Positions 1-11,988 of a DNA stretch of 64,000 nt are shown in pieces. The DNA is from Shewanella mesophila (lineage in GTDB: Bacteria; Pseudomonadota; Gammaproteobacteria; Enterobacterales; Shewanellaceae): contig NZ_CP080421.1 in assembly GCF_019457515.1 (NCBI RefSeq), forward strand, positions 124,001-188,000. Reading direction: 5' to 3'. The notes below the pieces were generated by a model. That model was given only the letters and a program-made list of their open reading frames with translations. It did no database searches and had not been told where the DNA came from. The number at the start of each line of letters is the position of its first letter. The first letter of the stretch is position 1. Position numbers and translations under genes: made by a program.

Positions 1-656
1 TCTCGAGCCGTATTCTTGTCAGTATAGGGCTGCTTACCCCAGATATGAGCTAATGAATTAATAAAGAAGGTGCAGTGATGTACCACTACTAACCTAAGCA
101 ATCCCGCCATGAGTAACATTGCCCACACATCGCCGTTTAACCAGCCAAGTAAGGCGGGCAAGCCGATATTCATTATCAGCAGTAAGGGAAGGTAGTATTT
201 ATGTTGCCACATCACAATTTTTTCATTTTGTAGGTCGCGAACGTTTTTATAATCGTTATAACGCTGCGACTGATACTCCCTGAGCATCCAGCCAATATGG
301 CTATACCAGAAACCCATGTTCGCTGAATAGGGATCTTTGTCATTGTCATCCACATGCTTATGATGAATACGATGATCTGATGACCAATGTAATGCACTGT
401 TTTGCAATGCAAGGGCGCCGCCCAATGCAAACAGGAATCGCATCGACCAATGTGCTTTATAGGCTCGGTGAGACCATAATCTGTGATATCCAGCGGTGAT
501 CGACAAGCCACTAGCAAAAGCTAAGCCGATAAAGGCCAGCCATTCCGCGATTCCGTAACCATAGGTAATGCCGTACCAAGGAACTAAAATGACAGCACCG
601 AGAAAGGTGATGGCAAATAGTAAAATATTGGTCCAGATGAGGGGAGGTTTGTTCAT
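1..656 (-). CDS. Acyl-CoA (delta-9 type) fatty acid desaturase, 3' end outside window
   Basis: This is a membrane di-iron desaturase that would introduce a double bond into saturated acyl chains. The frame is open from an ATG at 656 to the window edge, so about 218 residues are present and the C-terminus is missing. Two histidine boxes are visible, HRLWSH and HRIHHKHVDD. The tail at the edge reads HIWGKQPYTDKNTAR, which in this family leads to the third histidine box. Hydrophobic stretches lie near the N-terminus and after the second box. It is divergent from fabR, and a FabR-type operator sits 28 bp upstream of the start. That supports repression by FabR as part of unsaturated fatty acid control (inference). 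Confidence 0.9.
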   Translation of the reverse strand, partial: MNKPPLIWTNILLFAITFLGAVILVPWYGITYGYGIAEWLAFIGLAFASGLSITAGYHRLWSHRAYKAHWSMRFLFALGGALALQNSALHWSSDHRIHHKHVDDNDKDPYSANMGFWYSHIGWMLREYQSQRYNDYKNVRDLQNEKIVMWQHKYYLPLLLIMNIGLPALLGWLNGDVWAMLLMAGLLRLVVVHHCTFFINSLAHIWGKQPYTDKNTAR

Positions 657-684
657 TATAATATCCAACAGCAAAAAAAATTGA

Positions 685-700
685 GCGTACACTTGTACGC
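685..700. promoter_or_regulatory. FabR-type operator palindrome
   Basis: GCGTACA-CT-TGTACGC is a perfect inverted repeat with 7-bp arms and a 2-nt centre. It lies in the divergent region between the desaturase (start 656) and fabR (start 800). The half-site matches the GTACA/TGTAC palindrome known for FabR/DesT-family TetR repressors at unsaturated fatty acid genes. The position suits repression of the desaturase and autoregulation of fabR. Binding is inferred, not shown. Confidence 0.75.
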
Positions 701-799
701 AAATTTAACCTGCTTCATTACCTAGGTCAAGGTGGGCTGCGTTTTTCTGCTAAAGAATGTATTATCGTGGGATTATCTTTATCTAGTGGATTCATCATG

Positions 800-1414
800 A
801 TGGGCATCAGAGCACAACAAAAAGAAAAAACTCGTCGGGCGTTAGTCGATGCTGCATTTAATCAATTGAGCGCAGAGCGGAGTTTTTCGAGTCTGAGTTT
901 GCGAGAAGTTGCAAGGGAAGCCAAAATTGCGCCTACTTCTTTCTATCGTCATTTTAAAGATATGAATGAGTTAGGTCTGACTATGGTTGATGAAGGTGGT
1001 TTAACCCTCCGGCAGATGATGCGTAAAGGTCGTCAACGAGCCGAGGCTGGCGGTAGCGTTATTCGTATTTCAGTTGATACTTTTATGGAAGTACTGGAAT
1101 CAAATCCAAACGTATTTCGGATTTTACTCCATGAACGCTCGGGTACTTCTGCGCCATTTCGCGCTGCGGTTGCGCGTGAGATTGAGCATTTTATCTCAGA
1201 ATTGGCCCATTATACTGAGGCAACGGCAAAGAGAACGCCAGAATTAGCCAGGGCGCAGGCGGAAGCTTTAGTGACACTCGTGTTCAATGCTGGGGCAGCT
1301 GCCTTAGATATGAAACGTGTTGATCGAAAGATATTGGCTGACAGGTTAGTGATCCAGTTGCGTATGGTGGCTAAAGGCGCTGAGTCGTTACAGCAAAAAA
1401 TGGAAAATCGTTGA
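800..1414 (+). CDS. fabR: HTH-type repressor FabR (TetR family), unsaturated fatty acid control
   Basis: TetR-family repressor that senses the saturated/unsaturated acyl balance and represses fabA/fabB-like or desaturase genes. The product is 204 aa and starts [13 protein letters not shown], as FabR proteins do. The N-terminal helix-turn-helix covers about residues 10-55 and includes [20 protein letters not shown]. The rest is an all-helical ligand domain with the FabR-typical segment [20 protein letters not shown]. Upstream in-frame starts (ATG 797, GTG 767) would add 1 or 11 residues; 800 is chosen because homologues begin there. An AGTGGA at 785-790 could be the ribosome site. A shared bidirectional terminator separates it from the convergent trmA. 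Confidence 0.93.
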   Translation: MGIRAQQKEKTRRALVDAAFNQLSAERSFSSLSLREVAREAKIAPTSFYRHFKDMNELGLTMVDEGGLTLRQMMRKGRQRAEAGGSVIRISVDTFMEVLESNPNVFRILLHERSGTSAPFRAAVAREIEHFISELAHYTEATAKRTPELARAQAEALVTLVFNAGAAALDMKRVDRKILADRLVIQLRMVAKGAESLQQKMENR

Positions 1415-1447
1415 TTCAGTGTTGGATTCTAGTGAGATTTTTACGCA

Positions 1448-1469
1448 AAAAGGGCCATAAGGCCCTTTT
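1448..1469. terminator. Bidirectional intrinsic terminator between fabR and trmA
   Basis: AAAAGGGCC-ATAA-GGCCCTTTT, a 9-bp perfect stem with a 4-nt loop and A/T tracts on both sides. It lies between the convergent stop codons of fabR (1414) and trmA (1490), so it can serve both. Confidence 0.85.
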
Positions 1470-1489
1470 GTGATTTAAAGAGTCGCTGT

Positions 1490-2587
1490 TTAGCGTTTTT
1501 CTAATAACACACCTGATTCCATATGATCGGTATATGGGAATTGGTCGAACAGGGCGAAGCGGGTAATTTTATGTGTTTTATCTAATACGCTTAAGTTGTC
1601 CATTAAGGTATTAGGATTACACGAAATATAGATAATGCGTTCATAACCTTGAACCATAGCCAAGGTGTTGTCATCGAGGCCCGCACGCGGTGGGTCGACA
1701 AAGATGGTATTGCAGTTGTAGCTATCTAAATCGACACCTTCTAAGCGTCTAAAACTACGTTTTTTCGCTAGCGCATCGGTAAAATCCTCGGCAGACATAC
1801 GAATGATCTGTAAGTTGTCGATGTTATTAGCTTCAATGTTGTATTGCGCCGAGTCTACAGATGGCTTAGCAAGCTCGGTGGCTAATACGCGATTGAAGTT
1901 TTGCGCTAGCGCAATAGAGAAGTTACCGTTACCACAATAAAGCTCCAGTAGATCTCCAGTGCTCTGTTGGGTGATATCGATTGCCCATTCAAGCATCTTG
2001 ATAGAAACCTTGCCATTAGGCTGAGTAAAGCTATTTTCTATCTGTTTATAGGTTAGCGTTTGGCCACTGACTGGCAAGGACTCAATAACATAATCCCTAT
2101 CCATAACTAATTTTTGTTTACGAGCACGGCCAATGATATTGACCTTGAATAGCTCACCCAGACATTGCTTGAGGGCTTGCACTTCATCTTGCCACTGTTG
2201 ATCTAATTGCTTGTGGTATAACAATGATACGAGGATTTCACCGCTTAGGGTCGATAAAAAATCCACCTGGAATAGCTTATGGCGTAATATCGTGTTGGGG
2301 CGAAGTTCAGCCATTAGGGCTGGCATCATTTGATTAATCAATGCGCTGGCGGGTAAGAATTGTTCGCAACGTACTTTTTGATTAAGAACCTTATCGAACA
2401 TATAGTAGTAAAGGTCTTCGCCTTCATGCCAGACTCTAAACTCAGCGCGCATACGATAATGCTCTGGTTCTGAAGCGAATACTTCCAATGATGGAGTGTT
2501 AAAGTCAGCAAATAGTTGCGCTAATTTTTCACGTTTAGCATCAAGTTGCTTATCGTATTGGCTAGGATCCATTGCTTCTAAATTCAT
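1490..2587 (-). CDS. trmA: tRNA (uracil-5-)-methyltransferase TrmA
   Basis: SAM-dependent enzyme that makes 5-methyluridine at position 54 in the T-loop of tRNA, and also methylates tmRNA in relatives. It is 365 aa, against 366 in E. coli. The SAM motif is [10 protein letters not shown] (about 216-225). DPPRAGLD (about 298-305) is the catalytic-domain motif, and the nucleophilic cysteine lies in ISCNPNTL (about 323). The general-base glutamate lies in HMESGVLL near the C-terminus. No [4Fe-4S] cysteine cluster is present, which separates it from RlmC/RlmD. The full-length ATG is kept; a second in-frame ATG follows 5 codons later. It is divergent from murI. Confidence 0.95.
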   Translation of the reverse strand: MNLEAMDPSQYDKQLDAKREKLAQLFADFNTPSLEVFASEPEHYRMRAEFRVWHEGEDLYYYMFDKVLNQKVRCEQFLPASALINQMMPALMAELRPNTILRHKLFQVDFLSTLSGEILVSLLYHKQLDQQWQDEVQALKQCLGELFKVNIIGRARKQKLVMDRDYVIESLPVSGQTLTYKQIENSFTQPNGKVSIKMLEWAIDITQQSTGDLLELYCGNGNFSIALAQNFNRVLATELAKPSVDSAQYNIEANNIDNLQIIRMSAEDFTDALAKKRSFRRLEGVDLDSYNCNTIFVDPPRAGLDDNTLAMVQGYERIIYISCNPNTLMDNLSVLDKTHKITRFALFDQFPYTDHMESGVLLEKR

Positions 2588-2729
2588 TTTTAAACACCAT
2601 TGCTATCATTGGGGGCGCAAATAGTATACTACCCAGCGTTGATGTCCAGTATCTAGCTTTTGATTTGTCCTTTGCTATGGGAAAATATTCCCTTTACCCG
2701 TTTATGATTTTACAGTTGGAGAATTCAGT

Positions 2730-3521
2730 TTGTCGGCAAATATTTTAGTGTTCGATTCCGGTGTCGGTGGTCTCTCCATATTGTCTGAAATTAAGCAAAC
2801 CCTGCCAAACGAGAGTTATTACTATCTATTTGATAATGCCCGCCTGCCCTATGGTGAGTTAGAAGAGCAACAACTGATTCGTGGCTGCATAAACATAATA
2901 GGTAACGCGGTTAGTCAAGTTGACGCAGATATAGTGGTGGTTGCATGTAATAGCGCAAGTACACTCATATTACCTTCTCTGCGCGCTAAGCTTTCCATTC
3001 CGATAGTCGGAGTGGTTCCCGCCATTAAACCAGCGGCTGAAATGACAAAGAATAAACATATCGGCTTGCTCGCAACACCTGGGACCGTAGTCAGGAGTTA
3101 TACCCATGATCTGATACAGAGGTTTGCCACAGATTGTGAGGTGCAATGTTTCGGTTCATCGGAGTTAGTATTATTAGCTGAGGCTAAAATGGCTCAGGAA
3201 TATGTCGATCAACAGTTAATAGAGAAAATACTACAGCCGATTAAGCAATCGCAAATTGATACTCTTGTATTGGGGTGTACCCACTTTCCTATATTAAGAG
3301 AGGAACTTCAGGCTTGTTTAGGCGAAGGTTTCACATTGCTCGATTCTGCGGCAGCTATTGCGGCTAGAGTGAAGGTGTTATTGCAACAGCAGCCTTCTAA
3401 CGCAAGACCAATGGAGAGTATGGCATATTTTACTACGAGGGATATTTCGATAGGACTAAAAAGAACATTAGCAGACTATGGATTCTCTGTAATCGAGCAA
3501 CTAACGTCATCGATAGAGTAG
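2730..3521 (+). CDS. murI: Glutamate racemase MurI
   Basis: Cofactor-independent racemase that converts L- to D-glutamate for the peptidoglycan stem peptide. It is 263 aa. The two catalytic cysteines are present in VACNSAST (C73) and LGCTHFP (C183), and the family N-terminus FDSGVGGLS is intact. The start is TTG at 2730, preceded by a TTGGAG ribosome site ending about 9 bases upstream; no in-frame ATG is near, so a weak start codon appears genuine. The gene stands alone, divergent from trmA. Confidence 0.95.
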   Translation: MSANILVFDSGVGGLSILSEIKQTLPNESYYYLFDNARLPYGELEEQQLIRGCINIIGNAVSQVDADIVVVACNSASTLILPSLRAKLSIPIVGVVPAIKPAAEMTKNKHIGLLATPGTVVRSYTHDLIQRFATDCEVQCFGSSELVLLAEAKMAQEYVDQQLIEKILQPIKQSQIDTLVLGCTHFPILREELQACLGEGFTLLDSAAAIAARVKVLLQQQPSNARPMESMAYFTTRDISIGLKRTLADYGFSVIEQLTSSIE

Positions 3522-3564
3522 AGATAGACTACTAATGTTCCTTGTATAGCAAGTTAAGTAGGGT

Positions 3565-4026
3565 TTAGCTTACTTGCTGATCGGCGTCGGACTTATCAGC
3601 ATCTTGAGATTTGGCTTCACGTACTTTTAGAGTACGTTCTTGGAAGTCAAATTCATTAAGCTTACTCATCGCCTTTTTTGCACCTGCTTCTGACATCTCG
3701 ATAAAACCGAAACCTTTGCGGCGACCAGTCTTACGATCACGCACAAGACGAACTGAGTTTACAGGGCCATATTTACCAAATAGCTCTTTAACTTCTCCCT
3801 CATGTACACGATATGGCAAGTTGCCAACATAAAGTGTCATAGTGGGGCCTTTATACTGTTCATTTGATTCTGTAGTTGAACTTGAAGACTGAAGGGTAAA
3901 AATAACGCTTGCGATAATAGCACCAGTAAAAAACGCGATTGCAGAATAGAGATCTGGCGCGAACTGAGATATTGCCAATGCGCCAATGACGGCGACAATC
4001 AAAACAATAAGAAATGGCTTTTGCAT
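3565..4026 (-). CDS. Small RNA-binding protein with two N-terminal membrane segments and an RRM
   Basis: 153 aa. Residues about 4-22 and 27-45 are strongly hydrophobic and look like two transmembrane helices. A Ser/Thr-rich linker (about 47-62) leads to one RNA recognition motif (about 63-140) with RNP2 LYVGNL and RNP1 RKGFGFIEM, then a charged Lys/Asp-rich tail. Single-RRM bacterial proteins of the Rbp type are known; the membrane hairpin ahead of the RRM is the unusual part. Ligand and function are unknown. It is transcribed away from the rRNA operon that begins about 220 bp upstream of its start, so the shared spacer carries promoters for both. Confidence 0.85.
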   Translation of the reverse strand: MQKPFLIVLIVAVIGALAISQFAPDLYSAIAFFTGAIIASVIFTLQSSSSTTESNEQYKGPTMTLYVGNLPYRVHEGEVKELFGKYGPVNSVRLVRDRKTGRRKGFGFIEMSEAGAKKAMSKLNEFDFQERTLKVREAKSQDADKSDADQQVS

Positions 4027-4246
4027 ATATATGTTCTCTGAAGAATTGATAATTAACTGTTAACAGCTCGTATATGGTAATGAATTATTGATCATTACAC
4101 TAGTATATTGATGAAAAAACGAACTTAATTAACTAATGATATAAAGTTGCCTAGCTATCTATAGTCGTAAAAAACAGCGATTCGATACAAAAAACATCAC
4201 AATGTTCAAAAGATCGCCGAGCGATCGATGAACGCTGAAAAAGCGC
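4027..4246. other. AT-rich spacer upstream of rRNA operon 1
   Basis: There is no gene. The 220 bases are very AT-rich, with repeated short A and T runs, in the position where rRNA operons carry UP elements and Fis sites. I cannot mark individual Fis sites with confidence. The promoter of the leftward RRM gene must also lie here. Confidence 0.5.
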
Positions 4247-4274
4247 TTGCGCCCATCCGAGAACTGCCTATAAT
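4247..4274 (+). promoter_or_regulatory. rRNA operon 1 promoter P1
   Basis: TTGCGC, 16-bp spacer, TATAAT, followed by GCGCATC, a GC-rich discriminator typical of stringently controlled rRNA promoters. The same arrangement recurs upstream of the second operon at 59277-59304, with almost identical sequence. Confidence 0.85.
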
Positions 4275-4401
4275 GCGCATCCACTGACACGGCAAAGCTC
4301 GCAGAGACAAGTCGAAACACTAAGTAGCAAGGTTAATAAACCTCGCTAACAAGGTGGTCAGGCACTGAAAAGTGCCGCATCAAAAAGTTTTCAAAAACTG
4401 C

Positions 4402-4429
4402 TTGACGCGACCAGGGGAATGCGTAGAAT
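4402..4429 (+). promoter_or_regulatory. rRNA operon 1 promoter P2
   Basis: TTGACG, 16-bp spacer, TAGAAT, followed by ACGCAGCC. It is 155 bp downstream of P1 and has a counterpart in the second operon at 59504-59531 with the same spacing. Confidence 0.8.
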
Positions 4430-4468
4430 ACGCAGCCCTAGCCACTTGGAACTACCGAGATGTGCTAA

Positions 4469-4480
4469 CGCTCTTTAACA
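4469..4480 (+). promoter_or_regulatory. boxA antitermination site, rRNA operon 1 leader
   Basis: CGCTCTTTAACA matches the boxA element recognised by NusB-S10 in rRNA leader RNA. A diverged copy (GCTCTTTAAAAA) sits in the 16S-23S spacer. Confidence 0.8.
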
Positions 4481-4686
4481 ATTTATCAAGTAATCTGTGT
4501 GGACACTCACAGGTGTTGAGTTATTCGAAATTGCTTTTCTGTCTTCGGATGTAAAGCAATCAAAAATTTTACTCAATGTAAGATGAGTGTTCATAGCAAT
4601 ATGTACAACATGTTAGAGATTCTTCCGAGTCTTTAATGTGGAATCAGAATTCATTGAGCCGAAGCTTTAAGCTTCAACAAAACTTT

Positions 4687-6228
<1,542 letters not shown>

Positions 6229-6354
6229 CCTATACGACTAACTTAATGTTTGTTGAGTGTTCACACAGATTACTTGATAGAAAGAAAGAGCAAAATATCG
6301 AAAGATAATTTTTGAGGGATTTGATTCAGTTAGAATTAAATAACCAAAAAGAAT

Positions 6355-6431
<77 letters not shown>

Positions 6432-6566
6432 AATCTTCGTTTACTCTACGTTAACTTGTTACTCGTTTAGTGAACTAAACGTCGCAACAAGTTACCTTGA
6501 CTAAACTCGATTTGGCTTCGCCAAAATTATTTGGCATTCGATATATTTGTTTGACTGCATGTAAAT

Positions 6567-6642
6567 GGGGCTATAGCTCAGCTGGGAGAGCGCCTGCCTT
6601 GCACGCAGGAGGTCTGCGGTTCGATCCCGCATAGCTCCACCA
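6567..6642 (+). tRNA. alaT: tRNA-Ala (TGC)
   Basis: 76-nt cloverleaf with encoded CCA. The anticodon loop TTGCACG gives anticodon TGC, and the T arm reads GGTTCGATCCC. It is the second tRNA of the spacer in operon 1; the second operon lacks both. Confidence 0.95.
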
Positions 6643-6665
6643 TTTACTTGCACATGGATAGAGAT

Positions 6666-6702
6666 GCCAAAGATAAATGAAAAATTTATCTTTGGCTTTT
6701 TT
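6666..6702 (+). terminator. Terminator-like hairpin inside the 16S-23S spacer
   Basis: GCCAAAGATAAAT, loop GAAAA, ATTTATCTTTGGC, then six T. This is a perfect 13-bp stem with a U tract, the form of an intrinsic terminator, placed just after tRNA-Ala and about 270 bp before 23S. It is absent from the second operon. Transcripts must pass it by antitermination, or it acts as an RNA-processing structure. Confidence 0.6.
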
Positions 6703-6708
6703 AAGCCC

Positions 6709-6720
6709 GCTCTTTAAAAA
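6709..6720 (+). promoter_or_regulatory. boxA-like element in spacer of operon 1
   Basis: GCTCTTTAAAAA, a boxA-type sequence just downstream of the terminator-like hairpin and upstream of 23S. The two operons are identical from about 6711 onward into 23S. Confidence 0.6.
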
Positions 6721-6969
6721 TTTGGAAAGCTGATAGTGTTAATGTGAAAGGGATAATGACGTACTTGTACGTAATTATTTGTAGCATTGACGCGAAAATT
6801 AAAATTGAGTTCTCAAACACTTAAATCAAGTGCCGAATCATTCCCTTTAATTAGGATGATGATTCATGAGTATTCTTTTGGCGAAAGTAAACACCATTAG
6901 TTGCGATACAACATCAAGCTTACCCGCTTGATAAAGTTTGTTTCCTTGTGAAACTCATTTGGGTTGTAT

Positions 6970-9862
<2,893 letters not shown>

Positions 9863-9985
9863 TACAACCCAAAAGGGTTTCTAACTAAGTGAATACTTAG
9901 CGAAAGAATACAGCCACTTGATTTAGTGTGACTCAATTTTAAAACTTCCTGCTTAGGCGGGAACAGCTTTCTAAATTTCCAAATT

Positions 9986-10105
9986 TGTCTGGAAACCATA
10001 GCATTGTGGCACCACCTGATCCCATCCCGAACTCAGAAGTGAAACGCAATCGCGCCGATGGTAGTGTGGGGTCTCCCCATGTGAGAGTAGGTCATTTCCA
10101 GGCGC
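9986..10105 (+). rRNA. rrf: 5S ribosomal RNA, copy 1
   Basis: 120 nt starting TGTCTGGAAACCATAGC and closing with the complementary TTTCCAGGCG. Conserved CCGAACTCAGAAGTGAAACG is present. Confidence 0.95.
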
Positions 10106-10160
10106 CTAATTAAGATGTTGAAATGCAATCTAGTGTAAGACATTTCGATATAAAAAATTT

Positions 10161-10236
<76 letters not shown>

Positions 10237-10265
10237 TGTATTAAGCATTTAGTGCTAACAAAATT

Positions 10266-10385
10266 TGTCTGGAAACCATAGCATTGTGGTACCACCTGAT
10301 CCCATCCCGAACTCAGAAGTGAAACGCAATCACGCCGATGGTAGTGTGGGGTCTCCCCATGTGAGAGTAGGTCATTTCCAGGCGC
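10266..10385 (+). rRNA. rrf: 5S ribosomal RNA, copy 2
   Basis: A second 120-nt 5S gene exactly 280 bp downstream of the first. It differs at two positions seen by eye (C10010 to T10290, G10052 to A10332). Confidence 0.95.
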
Positions 10386-10411
10386 CTAACACTTCTCGTA
10401 AGAGAGTCGAT

Positions 10412-10444
10412 AAATCCCCAGCACTTTGTGTTGGGGATTTTTTC
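10412..10444 (+). terminator. rRNA operon 1 terminator
   Basis: AAATCCCCA, an 11-nt loop, TGGGGATTT, then further T residues. It closes the transcript after the second 5S gene. Confidence 0.85.
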
Positions 10445-10707
10445 GTTTAACAGCTTTTGAAATATCGACTCGAACATGGGGAATATAAAGAGTCCGAACG
10501 CAGTGAGGTGCATTTCCATGTGGAGTAGGGCGAATATCGCGATAGCGATGTGCTTATGAGCGCGAAGCTTTAGCGTAGCTGGCCATGACTGGGCTTAATA
10601 CGAGAAAGCCCGCTATGATGTAGTGGGCTTTTTTACGTCTGAAAATCATCAGCCGTTGGTGCTAGGGATTTTTTCTCTGTTGATTTCACACCATTCCATC
10701 TTAATAC
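10445..10707. other. Non-coding spacer between rRNA operon 1 and the IS630 relic
   Basis: No gene is seen. The only structure I can support is a second terminator-like hairpin at 10605-10634. The right end presumably includes one terminus of the decayed IS630 element, but its border could not be fixed. Confidence 0.5.
10605..10634 (+). terminator. Secondary terminator-like hairpin downstream of operon 1
   Basis: AAAGCCCGCT pairs with AGTGGGCTTT (one mismatch) and is followed by more T residues. It may be a back-up terminator for rRNA transcription. Confidence 0.6.
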
Positions 10708-11631
10708 TTAGTCATTATTGCCCACTCTTTTCGTATCACTGATGAAATTGTTCCAAGCATTAGAGCAAGCAGCAACGATATCCTCGTATCCTTGAAAGCA
10801 GCGATTAGCTAAATGGTGCTGCCGTAAACAACTCCACACTTGCTCTATCGGGTTTCGTTCGGGGAGTATGGCGGTAACTTGATGAGGCTTAGATTGCTAA
10901 ACCCGTTGGCGGGATCTGCCGTATGCCAACCTGTACCATCCATGACAACAGCGGCATGCCTACCCGGTTTTGTCCTTTGTGCGATCAGTGATAGATGCTG
11001 ACGCATGATCTGTTTGCTTAGGTACGGCACGAGGACGAGTGCCTTTTCTTGCCCATAAACATGTGGTCGTGTTCTGCTGCCCGAAGCGTGCCTCATCTTG
11101 AAACCAAATATCAACTCGCTCAAGTGCCACACTACCAGGGATGTTAAGGATCGTTTCTTGTTGGAACTTTTTTAAAAGCCTCTTGTACCTTTATTGATTG
11201 CTTAGGATGTTTTGAACGACTCGTTATCCAACTAAAACCTAATTGTTCCAGTAATTTGTAAATCGCGTTTGGATGGTAATTAAGATTAAAGTGATATTTG
11301 ACCTATCTTAGGATCGCATCACCTGTCAGCCTTCCGCCTGAATCACTCGGCATTGTTCTTCTATGTAGGCACCGAGTTGCTGCTTTTGGCTTGAGGTTCA
11401 ATAGCTATCACGTCCCTTGTTTTTCTTAGTATCCAACCCTTTGATACCGTTGGCAAGATACTTAGCTATCCAAGCGTTGACGCTAGCGCGGGTAACTTTG
11501 AGCCTCAAGGCGACATCAGTGCGGTTATTTCCCTCGAGAAAGAGAGCAACGGCAAGTAATCGCATACGTTTACGAGGTTCTTTTTCTGCTCTAGATAAAG
11601 CTAAGCACTCTTCAGTACTATAAGTTTTCAA
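10708..11631 (-). pseudogene. Decayed IS630-family transposase
   Basis: A transposase broken by several frameshifts. The first 77 codons (11631 down to about 11398) encode an intact helix-turn-helix start (MKTYSTEECLALSRAEKEP). Later pieces in other frames still read YKLLEQLGFSW, VDIWFQDEARFG, VVMDGTGWHT and LPPYSP followed, after a frameshift near 10858, by RNPIEQVW, ending at a stop at 10708-10710. These carry the three acidic positions of the IS630/Tc1 DDE domain. No intact copy is present in the window, so this remnant cannot move by itself. Exact element ends were not identified. Confidence 0.88.
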
Positions 11632-11679
11632 ATTGGAATACTGGTTAAGGGCGGTGCGTATATTAGATCACAGCTCATT

Positions 11680-11923
11680 ACCAATTGGTATTAAGTATGT
11701 CGGTAACATGCAACACCCTGGTGATTGCAACGAGTGGAGAGCATAGTTGAACTAGTGCCCACCGTATCGAAAGCGCTAAAGACGCCTGTTAGGTGTGTTT
11801 TTGGCGTCCTACTTCTACGTTGAACAGCCTCACACGAGAGTAACCATTCTATCGTCCATGGCCTTGAAGTAGTTGCCAAAAAACAAGCTGTGTAGATCAC
11901 TTTCTTATACTGATTGGTATAAG
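11680..11923. repeat. Short segment with imperfect terminal inverted repeats (MITE-like)
   Basis: ACCAATTGGTATTAAG at 11680-11695 is matched, in inverted orientation, by 11904-11919, whose complement reads ACCAATCAGTATAAG. The right end is itself a hairpin (CTTATAC, 6 nt, GTATAAG, 11904-11923). The roughly 240-bp interior has no gene. This could be a small non-autonomous element or two unrelated palindromes. It abuts a dead IS630 element. Confidence 0.4.
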
Positions 11924-11931
11924 CATTTGCT

Positions 11932-11960
11932 TTATGCGGCCGACCGCGATGGGGTACAAT
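11932..11960 (+). promoter_or_regulatory. Probable murB-birA promoter
   Basis: TTATGC, 17-bp spacer, TACAAT, ending 28 bp before the murB ATG. The -35 match is weak. Confidence 0.45.
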
Positions 11961-11988
11961 GGCATTTTTGTGTCGTTAATCAGAACTT

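Larger units (their letters stand above)
11632..11988. other. Non-coding segment between IS630 relic and murB
   Basis: No convincing gene. It contains the inverted-repeat segment 11680-11923 and the probable murB promoter. The small open frame on the minus strand (11691-11900) has no recognisable domain and I do not treat it as a gene. Confidence 0.5.

Noticed and set aside
4372..4554. 60-codon open frame across the rRNA P2/boxA leader
   Set aside because: It coincides with the rRNA promoter and antitermination leader; not a gene.
10265..10519. Open frames across the 5S genes and rRNA terminator
   Set aside because: They overlap 5S and tRNA genes and show no domain.
11691..11900. 69-codon open frame on the minus strand next to the IS630 relic
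   Set aside because: No recognisable domain and it lies within the inverted-repeat segment. Treated as non-coding.
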